A stretch of 64,000 nucleotides of DNA from Patiria miniata (GCF_015706575.1 NW_024037070.1:2723874-2787873); one strand, 5' to 3'; shown: positions 49,601-57,700, counted from the stretch's first letter. Numbers and translations: made by a program. Notes: generated by a model not told the origin, from the sequence alone.

Positions 49601-52600
49601 ATGCTTAAAAAAGTCACTTCGAGGCAAAAGCAAGCCGTGAAATGTTTCCAACTCAAAAGCTTAAAGTTAATAATAACTTTAAAATAGTTATCATGTAAAC
49701 ATCAATACATTAAAACTCAATTAAACCCAGTGAATAAAAAATTTACAACTTCACTATTAACAGATTAACGATTATAAAAACCTACTACCTATGAATTAAA
49801 AAAGGTGAGATTTTCAACCAGACTTAAAACTCTGAACACGTTTCGACTTCCTAAGGTGAGCCCCAAGCTGGTTCCACAGCCGGGGACCAGCCACAGACAG
49901 AAAACATTCTTTCACCCGTGGAAACTAGCCTGGCTTTAGGACAATTTAATCGAGAATTGCCTCGTGTTAAACGAGTAAATGTAGTTGGAATTCTGATACT
50001 TAGCACATCACACAAAAAAATTGGGAGCATAACCACGGAGATATTTAAAAATCAAGAGACAGACTTTAAAAATCACCCTGTGCTAAATGCCGGATCAGGG
50101 GGACGGGGGGGGGGGGGGGGGGGGGGGGGGCAACGGGGGTCATGCCCCCCCAAAAAAAACAAATGAGGGGCCCAATTTTCTTTTAAGTGGCGTCGCAATA
50201 AAGGCACGTACTGCGTACACCATTTTTCTCAAAAACAAATTGGTTAAAGTAGTCAGACATTGCCTCAGATCGCACCCAGAGCATCTAGAATCCAAAATAA
50301 AAAATATAAAAAAATCGGGGCCCTTAATCGAGCCCCGAACCCCTCGCTGTAATTTGTTGGACCCACATTTTGGGGGACCAAAACTTTTCCCCAAAAAATT
50401 GTGTTCTGGATCCGCCCTTGCCTCAACCTCGTCCCCAGTGCTTACTTTATTTCCAACCTAGTTCCCAATAGTAAGCCCTGGATAGGAAACTTTCTTTCTG
50501 TGTCCTGATTCGATATCGCAAATTGCTAATCATGGATTTTTATTGTGTAGTTCGTGTTGTTATTTCCAACGTGCATTACGTGTCATTATTGTAATTATAA
50601 CGTCCACGCCTTCTCAAAAAATACTCCTTTTCTTTCCAGTTTGCTCATATAAATATAAAATGTGATACTGCATATTGGCGGGACGGATTCTAACATTTTA
50701 ACATCCCCCAAAAATCGCGTTTTTATAACTCACGACGCGACGAATTGATGCTGTTTTTACCCCAGACGCCGCAAAAAAACCCAAACGCTAATGTAACGCA
50801 CATGCAGGCACCAGACTATTCCAGTCATTTGCATACGTGTTCGAAAATCTTGCACATGCAAATGATCCAATACCAGGGTGAGAGAGCAGGTAGTGGTGGG
50901 CGCGTACTGCTCGACACCCCAGGGACTAGGTTGCCCTTGCCTATGCTTGACTGGCAACCATGTGCAATTGCATGAGAGCTGCAGTGATGTGGCTATGTTT
51001 TTGTCGTAACGTTGAGCAACCTGGCCGTAGACTTGAGAAAAGTCGTGTTTTGTCTGTCTACAAGCAATAGGCCTATCTACTAGGTGTGCATGTTAATAAT
51101 GTGTTGGCTTCGAAATCGACCCACACGCATATTAGGGCCGAGGATGCACAAATCGTCCTCGCGTGTAAGTGCCATATCGTACGCAACACGTATTTCCGGA
51201 TCGACTTGATTTCAAGTCTACCTGCTGCAGCATTCTGCACCCTCTGCAAAGAGTGAGGGATGCGGCAGAGAGACCTGCTAGCAAGGGCGGATCCAGGGGG
51301 GGGGGGGGCCAAAGGGGGCCATGGCCCCCCCCCCCAAAAAAACGAAACCATTTTTTTTTTTTTTATCTGACATCGCAATAAAGGCAGGCAATGGGTACAC
51401 CACCATCTTTTCCTCAAAAAAACATTGGTTAACGTGGTCAGCAATTGCCTCATATCGCACCACAGAGCATCTAGAATCCCAAAATTTTTCGGGGCCCTTA
51501 AAGGGAATATACATCATTTGCTTTTGCTGTAATTTTCAGAAATGGATGGAATTGGGGGGTTGGAAATATAAAGCAAATATAGTTGCACTGACTTTTGGAG
51601 GTTTTGGGTTCGAAAATGCTATAAAAACCAAGAAAAACGATCATTTTCCTGTAGTCTGGTTCCCTGACTCCATATAAGAAGAAACAGAGCAGTTTACATA
51701 CATTGGGGAATTGTAAGGTCAGGGAACCAGTCTAGCTGGCTCGTACCCGTTCATAGGTTTGTAATCGATTGCAAACAAGTGCAATGGTCAATTGGGGCCA
51801 GTATTTGAAAAAAAGCCAGTTGTTTCCAACGCTGATCGGCCGATCAGCGTTGGAAATTGATACAAAAATACCACTTTCTTGAAAATGACAGTATACCAGG
51901 TGCCATAATTTTACAGGATGCTTCAGGCTGTCATTTACCAACATCCTATTAAGGTATTTCGCAAAAACTTGGTAGTTTTTTTTTTCGATGTTTGCAAATG
52001 TTGTATATTCCCTTTAAGCGGGCCCCGAACCCCACGCCGTAATTTTTTTGACCCACTTTTTGGGGGCACCAAATTTTTTTTTGGCCCCCCCCCAAAAAAA
52101 TTGTGTTCTGGATCCGCCCTTGCCTGCTAGAAACTTATGTGTCAGTCAGCTATGTATTTTAACGCGTCATGTTGCATGATTGTAGGCCGAAAACTCTGGA
52201 CTTTTTATTTAAATATAATCCAGAGGAGAATTTGATATGACTGGAAAGCGGCGTCTGTGACCCCATTGCGTGAATGATCGTATTGTATGTATTCCGCCCT
52301 GGTATTAAAAGAAAATGAACCACTGCAACGTGTGGTTATGACAGGAGAACCTCCAAGATACAATATCAGACTCATCTCATCATTGTTTTTATTGTAATTT
52401 TCTTTACAAAAGAAACCCATTTCCCCCCTGTAGCCATCACATGATACTTGTGAACATAGACGTGTTGCTATATACAGTAGCAGGTAGTATTATGCATGAT
52501 GAAAATCGTAAACTTGTCATGTTACTGCGATTCCCAGCAAGAATAACAAGATTGAACCTGTCAGATTCACACTGTAGATTATTCTGTCTTGTTACATGGC

Positions 52601-54073
52601 GGACTATCTTGTCAAGATGACAAGTTTTAAACCCTTTCATTTACATGTGTGAGTTCTCTGATCAACACGGGAATATGCATGTTTCATTGAGAGGCAAGCC
52701 TTGAGTAACGAGGGCTTATAATAGTAACTCTCGACATCTCCGTCTCTTAGTTCTGCAAAGAAGAATCGTGAATGAATGTGTTGGAAGACTCTGTTAACAA
52801 TACCATTATCAACACAGACACACAGACTGTTTTTTTCTCGCTACGTTAAATTGTGTTCTTTTCTCAAGGGAAACTTTCAACTGTAAAACGAAATCGTTCC
52901 ATAAAACCATCGCCACCATTGGAGACGTCGTCGCTACAAGATATTCTCTGAAGTCATAATAAATGGAGTAGGCTAATGCTTCAAGATCGTTTCATCATAT
53001 TGTGGAATTACACAGGGATAAGCCGTAAAGTCACGACAGTACATTATGTCATCGGGCCAAAGTAGATTTCTTTATTCTATTTATAAACTGCATGACTTGT
53101 GTAAAATGCCCAATGCAAACATTACAACTACACAGGGAACTTATCGGCATCCAAACATGCGAAAAAAGATAAGACAAGTTGAGTGAACATTATTATGCTC
53201 TTGCCCATTGACAGTTTTTTGATAACCAACGTCACATGACGCACCGAAACTCTCAAGTGTTTATCATTCTCCGAGTTTAGACATTTTGTTTTTCTGAAAT
53301 TTCAGACACTAATCTTTGCACGAGACCAAAGATAACAAGGAGGTTTGGTTCACCACAATATTTTATGCCAATTAAAAACAAATAAAAACGCACAAACATC
53401 GCACTCCTGTAAAGGTTGACCTACATAATATAGTCGCGATGATGAACTGTTGGATTATACGTCTATTTAGCAACTCCTGTTATAAAAGTACGGATTTTTT
53501 ATTTTCGTGTTTCTACTTCTTGCATCGTATCTAGCCGTACCATTCTCGATCATCGTGATTTGTATCCTTCCCAAATTACTTTCACATCATTTCCTACATA
53601 ATTATACAACAGTAGACTTTATTCACCTTAACTCATGTAACCTCACTCAATTATGTGGGCCCAATTGATCTACTTTGCCAAAAAAATATGCCCGCCGAAT
53701 CTTAGAACGCAAAGCTATAAAGACAACGGGAATAAAGAAATACGCACCTTTGCACAGAAACATTTAAAACAATGCTCCCGATAATAACAGAAATACTTAC
53801 TTGCTGTCACAGTTCAGTAACTTTAATATCAAGCGTTTATAAACCGTCGCTTCCAAAGCTTTTAACAGAAGTGAATACATGATTTGAAGAGCCGGTTAGG
53901 GCTTCGAAATTGTCAACCTTTTCTATAAAATGTTTCCGGTGTCTCTTCAGCTACACATATTAATGTGTTGTTAAAAAGACACTAAAAATAATCGCGTAAT
54001 TGCAGCAGCCCTCAAGAATACATGAAACTTACTTACCATAGACAAGACAGATGATGAAAGTGATGTATCTCAT
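19669..54073 (-). CDS. Gene A: secreted CAP/SCP protein with CRISP-type hinge, EGF-like and ShKT-like modules
   Basis: Nine exons (54,073-54,037; 36,758-36,619; 27,224-26,955; 25,225-25,125; 24,911-24,823; 23,749-23,714; 23,020-22,919; 20,255-20,127; 19,682-19,669) join with intron phases 1,0,0,2,1,1,1,1 into 918 nt, 305 aa. Residues 1-19 are a signal peptide. Residues 28-183 form a CAP domain (NTHNALRRKV, AGNMRKMSWDADLADEA, KQMIWARASRVGC, VLVCMYDE). Residues 194-216 are a cysteine hinge like that of CRISP proteins. Residues 226-257 are an EGF-like module and 261-301 a six-cysteine ShKT-like module. CAP proteins are extracellular, with roles in defence, reproduction or signalling; the role of this one is not shown. 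Of the usual cavity tetrad only E128 seems kept: GEN is GKN (K107), the GHYTQ histidine is A146, and the first histidine is absent. Confidence 0.88.
19711..19905. mobile_element. G-tract hAT-like element in gene A intron 8
   Basis: GCGGATCTAG (19,715-19,724) near the left end and CTAGGTCCGC (19,891-19,900) near the right end are inverted with one mismatch. They enclose G-rich then C-rich sequence with no coding capacity. It resembles the CAAGGGCGGATCCAGG family at 50-52 kb. Its right-to-left proximity to exon 9 leaves under 30 bp for branch point and pyrimidine tract. Confidence 0.5.
20127..20255 (-). CDS. Gene A exon 8: ShKT-like six-cysteine module
   Basis: The acceptor is TTTTATCAG and the donor GTAAGT begins at 20,126; phase 1 to phase 1, 129 nt. 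It encodes residues 259-301 with cysteines at 261, 273, 282, 293, 297 and 301, ending CPANCDYGC. The spacing resembles the ShKT fold (C..C..C..C-x3-C), found in nematode and echinoderm secreted proteins and in sea-anemone channel blockers. It lacks the Lys-Tyr pair by which the anemone peptides block channels, so toxicity is not implied. The last interval is x3 rather than the more usual x2. Confidence 0.8.
20501..20820. mobile_element. G-tract hAT-like element (core 20,518-20,800) with flanking G runs
   Basis: CATGGGCGTCGC at 20,518-20,529 is mirrored by GCGACGCCCATG at 20,789-20,800. Between them lie A/T runs, a long pyrimidine tract (20,660-20,745) and G and C runs. Pure G runs also lie just outside both ends. 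The homopolymers create spurious open frames rich in K, P or F. It sits in gene A intron 7. Confidence 0.6.
21364..21415 (+). repeat. Three tandem copies of a 16-bp repeat
   Basis: TTCACGAAAACGGACT is repeated three times (the last continuing into TTTACATG). It lies in gene A intron 7 between two G/C-run tracts. Confidence 0.8.
21621..22268. mobile_element. Mariner-like MITE with about 200-bp terminal inverted repeats
   Basis: The right end GACCCACCCTG and left end CCGGGTGAGT (one mismatch from CAGGGTG) are flanked by TA (21,619-21,620; 22,269-22,270). Inverted similarity continues through GCGGAACCCAAAC, GTAGCACCAAAAATAATAAT, GAAAGCCAATTTCATAAGC and a TCTCGTCCAAAAAAA segment, leaving only about 230 bp of unpaired centre. 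There is no transposase. It lies in gene A intron 7. Confidence 0.75.
22919..23020 (-). CDS. Gene A exon 7: EGF-like module
   Basis: The acceptor is TTCTTACCAG and the donor GTAGGC begins at 22,918; phase 1 to phase 1, 102 nt. It encodes residues 225-258 with cysteines at 226, 230, 245, 247, 249 and 257. The C-x-C-x-C followed by AFGLGPDC resembles the end of an EGF domain. Symmetric 1-1 phases are typical of shuffled EGF exons. No calcium-binding consensus is visible. Confidence 0.8.
23567..23591 (+). repeat. (TTC)n microsatellite
   Basis: This is a run of about eight TTC units followed by a T run and a G run, in gene A intron 6. Confidence 0.9.
23714..23749 (-). CDS. Gene A exon 6: 36-bp micro-exon in the cysteine-rich linker
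   Basis: The acceptor ATATTTAG ends at 23,750 and the donor GTAGGT starts at 23,713; phase 1 to phase 1. It encodes VTSCYGSTSGDC (residues 213-224), supplying two cysteines between the hinge and the EGF-like module. The 36-bp length is a multiple of three, so skipping would keep the frame. Confidence 0.7.
24823..24911 (-). CDS. Gene A exon 5: end of CAP domain and CRISP-type hinge
   Basis: The acceptor TAACTTACAG ends at 24,912 and the donor GTAAGT starts at 24,822; phase 2 to phase 1, 89 nt. The residues VSILFDQYVIGPMCSKC and then FCEDALC correspond to the G..C..C....C...LC hinge that follows the CAP domain in CRISP-family proteins. Confidence 0.82.
25125..25225 (-). CDS. Gene A exon 4: CAP domain C-terminal motif
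   Basis: The acceptor is TTTGTGCAG and the donor GTAAGT begins at 25,124; phase 0 to phase 2, 101 nt. With the Q149 that ends exon 3 it reads QMIWARASRVGC, then VLVCMYDE. These are the Q-x-V-W...VGC and the VC.Y.P signatures of CAP proteins, with M replacing V in the first. Confidence 0.85.
25586..26120. mobile_element. G-tract hAT-like element in gene A intron 3
   Basis: Left end AGGGGCGGCGGAACC is mirrored by GTTCCGCCGCCGCT near 26,118, with G runs and C runs just inside the ends. Only short chance frames are present. Flanks TTGGTC and CTGGTC may be a partial target repeat. Confidence 0.6.
26955..27224 (-). CDS. Gene A exon 3: core of the CAP domain
   Basis: The acceptor ACCATCCAG and donor GTAAAT (26,954) bound 270 nt in phase 0. 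It encodes residues 60-149: SWDADLADEAATMATC is the CAP1 helix, GHGKNLAVSS is the usual GEN(L/I) site with Lys instead of Glu, AEWSAGETHFNY is the W..(E) helix with E128 kept, and CTAFKQ ends the exon where GHYTQ is expected. Joining to exon 2 restores AGNMRKMSWDADL exactly, strong support for both splice sites. Confidence 0.88.
32515..32679. mobile_element. Fold-back MITE with 76-bp arms
   Basis: Left arm 32,515-32,590 begins GGGAATAACAGTGT. Right arm 32,604-32,679 ends ACACTGTTATTCCC. The arms differ at only about five positions around a 13-base centre. TTAAT to the left and TTAGT to the right could be a 5-bp target duplication with one mismatch. It encodes nothing. Confidence 0.8.
34676..34763. 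mobile_element. Terminal fragment of a CAGTGGCG-type hAT-like element
   Basis: Two long G runs are followed by CCCCCGTGGCTACGCCACTG, which reads in reverse as CAGTGGCGTAGCCACGGGGG, the same terminus type as at 12,982. No matching left end is visible, so it is truncated. Confidence 0.55.
36619..36758 (-). CDS. Gene A exon 2: mature N-terminus and start of CAP domain
   Basis: The acceptor TTTTACAACAG ends at 36,759 and the donor GTAGGT starts at 36,618; phase 1 to phase 0, 140 nt. It encodes VSDVSSALYIPDAETRQM and then IVNTHNALRRKVATRW...AGNMRKM, the I...HN..R...P.A..M.KM opening of CAP domains with the HN pair intact. Signal cleavage probably falls after VSSA. A second AG six bases further in (TGTCAG) is also phase-compatible and would remove two residues. 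A stronger-looking GTAAGT 27 bases downstream of the chosen donor would break the frame into exon 3. Confidence 0.85.
36903..37472. mobile_element. PIF/Harbinger-type MITE, copy 1
   Basis: The ends are GGCC, a homopolymer, then AAGTCTCCGGTTTCTGG on the left and CCAGAAACCGGAGACTTTTTTGGCC on the right, flanked by TTA on both sides (36,900-36,902; 37,473-37,475). A 3-bp TTA duplication is the hallmark of PIF/Harbinger transposition. The 570-bp interior is non-coding and matches copy 2 in opposite orientation. It lies 144 bp upstream of gene A exon 2. Confidence 0.8.
40345..40707. mobile_element. PIF/Harbinger-type MITE, copy 2 (inverted, shorter)
   Basis: The ends are GGCCAAAAAAAAAGTCTCCG and CGGAGACTTTTTTTTTTGGCC with TTA flanks (40,342-40,344; 40,708-40,710). 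Interior motifs CTTGCCCAAAAAGTGGTGCGG, GGCCACATAAAGCTTAT and GACGCGCATGGCTACGGCG occur in copy 1 as the reverse complement. It is 363 bp, about 200 bp shorter than copy 1. Confidence 0.8.
43926..44585 (+). repeat. 11-bp minisatellite, 60 uninterrupted units
   Basis: Nine units GGGTTGTGCCA (43,926-44,024) are followed by 51 units GGGGTGTGCCA (44,025-44,585). I see no other variant, and a partial unit GGGGTGTG follows. Because 11 is not a multiple of 3 and no unit phase creates a stop, all six frames stay open and give long repetitive pseudo-proteins. They are not genes. Confidence 0.95.
45861..45912. mobile_element. Possible terminal fragment of a G-tract hAT-like element
   Basis: CCCCACCCCACCCCTAGCGACGCCCGTGG resembles the right ends of the elements at 20.5 and 34.7 kb (CTAGCGACGCCC). 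No left end is seen. Confidence 0.35.
46888..47392. mobile_element. hAT-like MITE packed with GCAAATATTTGC motifs
   Basis: The ends ATGGTGGCCCTGAAGGGACA and TGTCCCTTCAGGACCACCAT are flanked by ACAAAACT (46,880-46,887) and ACAAAACA (47,393-47,400), an 8-bp target duplication with one mismatch, as in hAT elements. Both terminal thirds carry many copies of the palindrome GCAAATATTTGC and variants such as GCGACATCGCAAATA. Such subterminal repeats often bind transposase in hAT elements. There is no coding capacity. Confidence 0.75.
47490..47588. repeat. 99-bp hairpin with nested palindromes
   Basis: The outer arms TATATATGTCGAGCGCAAT and ATTGCGCTCGACATATATA enclose CCCCC/GGGGG arms and, at the centre, two copies of GCAAGTTTAAACTTGC, itself a palindrome. 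It lies 98 bp from the hAT-like MITE at 46.9-47.4 kb. It is likely a small fold-back element. Confidence 0.85.
50085..50420. mobile_element. G-tract hAT-like MITE (GGATCC family), copy 1
   Basis: The decayed left end (GCCGGATCAGGGGG) and right end CTGGATCCGCCCTTG match the family at 51,283-52,122, and the interior is homologous (GGGGCCCTTAA, CAGAGCATCTAGAATCC). The left flank CCTGTGCT (50,077-50,084) matches CCTATGCT at 50,940-50,947 once the later insertion at 50,424-50,933 and its duplication are removed. This gives an 8-bp duplication with one mismatch, as in hAT. Confidence 0.7.
50424..50933. mobile_element. MITE with 9-bp target duplication, copy 1
   Basis: The ends CAACCTCGTCCCCAG and CCAGGGACTAGGTTG are imperfectly inverted. 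The flanking 9-mers are identical (CCCTTGCCT at 50,415-50,423 and 50,934-50,942). A 9-bp duplication suggests a Mutator-like element. It landed across the right terminus of the neighbouring hAT-like MITE. The 510-bp interior is non-coding and homologous to 63,200-63,717. Confidence 0.8.
51502..52013. mobile_element. TTAA-flanked MITE, copy 2 (complete)
   Basis: The ends AGGGAATATACA and TGTATATTCCCT are flanked by TTAA at 51,498-51,501 and 52,014-52,017. The homologous hAT-like copy at 50.3 kb has the uninterrupted site GGGGCCCTTAATCGAGCCCC, so TTAA is the true duplication, as in piggyBac-type transposition. The ends do not begin CCC as most piggyBac elements do. Internal inverted repeats surround a perfect 34-bp palindrome. 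Non-coding. Confidence 0.82.
51823..51856. repeat. Perfect 34-bp palindrome inside TTAA MITE copy 2
   Basis: It starts TTTCCAACGCTGATCGG and is exactly self-complementary. It is homologous to the palindrome at 12,042-12,075. Confidence 0.9.
54037..54073 (-). CDS. Gene A exon 1: start codon and signal peptide
   Basis: The ATG at 54,073 has A at -3 and is the first ATG after the predicted transcription start; I see none in the 168-nt leader. It encodes MRYITFIICLVY, the hydrophobic part of a signal peptide, and ends in phase 1 before a perfect GTAAGT donor at 54,036. Exon 2 supplies the cleavage region. This 12-codon exon is too short to be found by ORF length. Confidence 0.8.
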
Positions 54074-54236
54074 AATGCCAGCTTATGAACCCACCGATAG
54101 CCTTCGTGTCCAGTCTGTCTTCGATTCCAAACTCCTCTTCTTTTACCGCAAAACAACCTTGACAATGGTCACGACACACGAATAGCAGAGCACAGTCACA
54201 GTGCGAGCAGGCGATAACCGGTATACGAGCGCAATT

Positions 54237-54313
54237 GGAATGAGTGCGGACCTTTCATCGCCTTTTATACAACCACCTTGGCGGTGATATGAAACACGCT
54301 TCGTGATTGGCGG
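54237..54313 (-). promoter_or_regulatory. Gene A core promoter: CCAAT box, TATA box, initiator
   Basis: On the minus strand, CCGCCAATC (CCAATC at 54,310-54,305) is followed by TATAAAA at 54,269-54,263 and by TCATTCC at 54,243-54,237, which fits the YYANWYY initiator with +1 A at 54,241. The spacing (TATA starting at -28, CCAAT at about -65) is canonical. It leaves a 168-nt 5' leader to the ATG at 54,073. Confidence 0.7.
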
Positions 54314-54490
54314 AAAAAGAACAATAAATCTGCTGACGTCATGTGAAGTTTAACGAGATATGTACTGCACGTGTTTTATTCCATTACTAAAACCGGTTTT
54401 CTATACTTTACCTTAAAATGTGATAAAACGAACCTACTGTCTCTCGAGCAAACGCGGAAGTAGTTGTAATACTACGGCAGATAGGTGGTG

Positions 54491-54755
54491 GGATTGTGCC
54501 TATTTGATGACACAAGCATAGAATTTGGCACATAGTCAGAGTATGTCATGAGAAAGATATTTGACCATTAAATAAGATATAAATACAATAACAAGCAATG
54601 GCAGCCATTTTGAAAATTTTGAAAATTGCTTGTTCATTTTACCTATATTTTTTTCAAAGAACAAATCTGCGATGGCCCTATAGCCAAATATCTTCTCATG
54701 ACATACTCTGACTGTGTGCCAAATGCCATGCTTGTATCATCAAATGCACAATTCC
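54491..54755. repeat. Fold-back element about 220 bp upstream of the gene A promoter
   Basis: The left arm (54,491-54,564; GATTGTGCCTATTTGATGA ... GAGTATGTCATGAGAA) is matched in reverse complement by 54,684-54,754 with scattered mismatches. The spacer has its own short inverted motif around GAAAATTTTGAAAATT. No coding capacity. Confidence 0.75.
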
Positions 54756-57700
54756 CCCAAATATTTCCCCTTTTCTGCCCTACTGTAACAATCGTTTCCT
54801 TTTGTGGTGGTTTTCCCCTCGAAAATACCCATTTAGCAAACTTCCACGGTAGGTGCCCACACTGTTTCCTACCGCACCCACCTCGATGCCATTTCTCCAG
54901 GAACTCACCTTCTGATTCTATTTCCCCTTTCCATATAACAGCGGGATTTTCCTATAACACTACTCACGCACCCATCCCTCCTATTTCGCATTCGGTGTAG
55001 GGACTACTGGTTGAGTATCCTACTGAGCAATATTCAAAGTCGCGGTATTGTAGCATTTGTGCGTCGGTATATACAGCATCGATTTAAGAACTAAACCGTA
55101 ATCTTTGGACACTTCTCAGAAAACACTCATTCGCAGTTTCATGTTTTACATATATTTTTTTTAATTCAAAACGGCGTACAAAAACGATCGGTTTCCGCAT
55201 AGCTGTCTTCAATTTAATAATAAATAGGTCACTGTGACAGCTTTAACTACTCTACACGTCTTTGACGCTTCTGATGATAAAGCCCGAGCTATTCGATTGG
55301 TCATCCACGATTAATAAAATTCGACTGGCACCGCGTACTCTATCTAGCCTATATGAAATAGCCGATTGCAGAGAGTGTATTATGGTATTCGCGCAGATTC
55401 GGCGATTATTATGCAAAACAAGACTGTGTCTTGACCTCAAGATGACCATTCAGCGGGCGCCTGCTTGGTAAATATTCAGGACAAAGTTTTATACTGCTCA
55501 AAGGTCACATGAACTTTAAAATGCGGTGCATCCTAAATTGCCTAAATCAATTTAATTATTTCTCCCTGTTATTTAAATTGACAACTGATAAAAAAACATA
55601 AATCGCGGTATAATTGAGCAAGCGTCTCTTTTGAGGTCATTTTGACGAGTGGAAATGAGACAAACTACAAAAAAATGACTAAACAAAACAAATAGGCCAT
55701 GGAGTAAAACTCTGCATTGACGACAAATTCATGGATCTATCGTACTAACGGGGCAGGATTACTTGAAAAAGAAAATGTTTGTGTCTGCGTTAGCCACCTT
55801 ACCTTACTGGGCTTAATGATGAGTAATAATATTGATCTCAAGCAAAGTCTACAATTTTAAATTAGAATAATTGTCAGAACTCTTTTTTCCAACAATGATT
55901 TATATGCTTTTGGCATAAATCAATATTCTGATGACAAAAATCATTCTGGATAGGCATGACACTCTACGAAATGGCTGGCGAACGTAAAGGACCCGTCTCC
56001 CAAGCCCACATGCAACGTCATCACCGCAACGATGACGTCATCACCACCACAAACTGTATTTCAGTCTTTCTTTTAGTATAATTAGGTGCAGGAAAATGTC
56101 AGCACGGATATCGGACGTGGACTTACCGGCATATGCGATCCTCACGGCTCCCGATTAAGTAGCCGAGAGTTACTGTCAGTGATGGAGTCTGGTCACAAAA
56201 TTGGCTTGTCATCTGCAATGAGCACACAATGTTTAACGCGATTCCAATACCGGCATAGGCCATGCAAAGTTGAAACAATAATTGTGAAACTTTGCCTCCA
56301 TCATTATTGTTCGGTGATGAAGCAATCATGTTTTGGCTCATTACAGTGAAAAGGGGGAAAAAGCTCAGTAAATTTGTTTATCAGATTTATTTTCGTTCTC
56401 CCACAATATCCATTTGTTTTATACCTTTATCCAATCCTCAACAGGACTTCAAAGCTTGAACAAGCAAAACTAATTTGACATCGCAACAATTTAGATTGAA
56501 AACCAAATATAGAGAGTCTTTTATTTCCATATATTGTGTAAATCGACATGTTCGAAGGAAACTTTTTTTCACACTTTTGTCACGGGTCATCCAAATGGAG
56601 ATTATCTCATCAAAAGTACATTCGGCGATTCTTGAATGAGGATGTGTTTCACCATATCATGTAAGTTACATTAATCCATGAACAAAAACTCAGAATAAGT
56701 CATTAAGACCTGTAATTTTCCCTAGCAGTGCTGCAGTGAATGTTTGTTTTTGGTGCGCGCTTAAGCGGGCCTGTTTGTCATGCGACATTATACATGTGAA
56801 AAATAAATGAATACTGAAAAATCGCAATAAGACCGCCACAGACAAATATTAGATCACGATGTTATGTGGCTCTTGAGCTGTCGCCTTAATAATGATGACC
56901 TATGATGGATGATACTACGAGACACTTAGACATACTTGTATTTTCTGAACGCAATCTAGGATACTCTATATTACAAAATAATGCAATAGTTTTACCGGGC
57001 TTACCCCATGTATCGAGGAAAGTATGTTGTGCCCCGCCACCATTAATCCTGAGTGGCGGCAGAGAGGGAAACTAACCGTTTTGTCATTGATTTCCAGCGT
57101 CACTTTGTTTGCAGACTTTTCATGGTGACATTTGCCGTTCGAAGGAGACCGGGTTCAGGTACAGCAATGTGTTTGCTTTCTTCACATAATGGACTTTGTC
57201 ATAACCAGGATTTTTAGCAGAACTGACGGTGGATAAACATTTCAAAAATTGCTGACATAAATAGGTCTTGGCTGCCAGATGGTTCGATGTGATGTAGGCT
57301 ACACATCATGTATAAATCTATTAAAAAGAAAAGGAGTCCCCCCCCCCAATCACCACACTAATTCCAGGGGTGGAGGTGGGATGGGGAAGAAAAGCCCAAT
57401 TTTGTTCAGAACTTTACTGGTGAATATGGGTCTACGGAGCAAGACACGCAGTCGTGGGCTATCCCGCGCATGCTGGCTAAATGAGTTGTGACAAACTTGA
57501 TGATGCCACCCGTAGCAAAGTACGGCGATATGTAGCCCGCCCTCAATGTATTACAACGCACTTCTTCCGGTTGATCTCCAGGTAATAATGCACCAGTATT
57601 GTAAACCCAAGTGATAAATGCCCCCACTTCCAAAACTCTAGAAAAATACTCACAACTCTCCAAGGTGTTTGAGACACACATCAAATTAAAGCTTATTTCA

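Larger units (their letters stand above)
51283..52122. mobile_element. G-tract hAT-like MITE (GGATCC family), copy 2, carrying a nested MITE
   Basis: The ends are CAAGGGCGGATCCAGG and CTGGATCCGCCCTTG. Perfect 8-bp duplications CCTGCTAG lie at 51,275-51,282 and 52,123-52,130, which assigns the family to hAT. Its interior is interrupted at a TTAA by the 512-bp MITE at 51,502-52,013; without it the element is about 325 bp, like copy 1. Confidence 0.85.
36759..54036 (-). other. Gene A intron 1 (17.3 kb)
   Basis: This phase-1 intron separates the signal peptide from the CAP domain. It contains two Harbinger-type MITEs, the 11-bp minisatellite, a hAT-like element at 46.9 kb, a 99-bp hairpin, and the insertion nest at 50.1-52.1 kb. 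Stretches 37,480-40,340 (with a pyrimidine-rich tract at about 38,820-38,935), 40,710-43,920, 44,590-46,880, 47,590-50,080 and 52,130-54,030 hold no exon or element I can name, except a hAT-like end near 45.9 kb. Confidence 0.65.

Noticed and set aside
738..54073. Genes A and B as one long gene ending in a CUB domain
   Set aside because: Gene A reaches an in-frame stop and AATAAA signals, and gene B begins with its own Kozak ATG and signal peptide joined in phase to the CUB exon.
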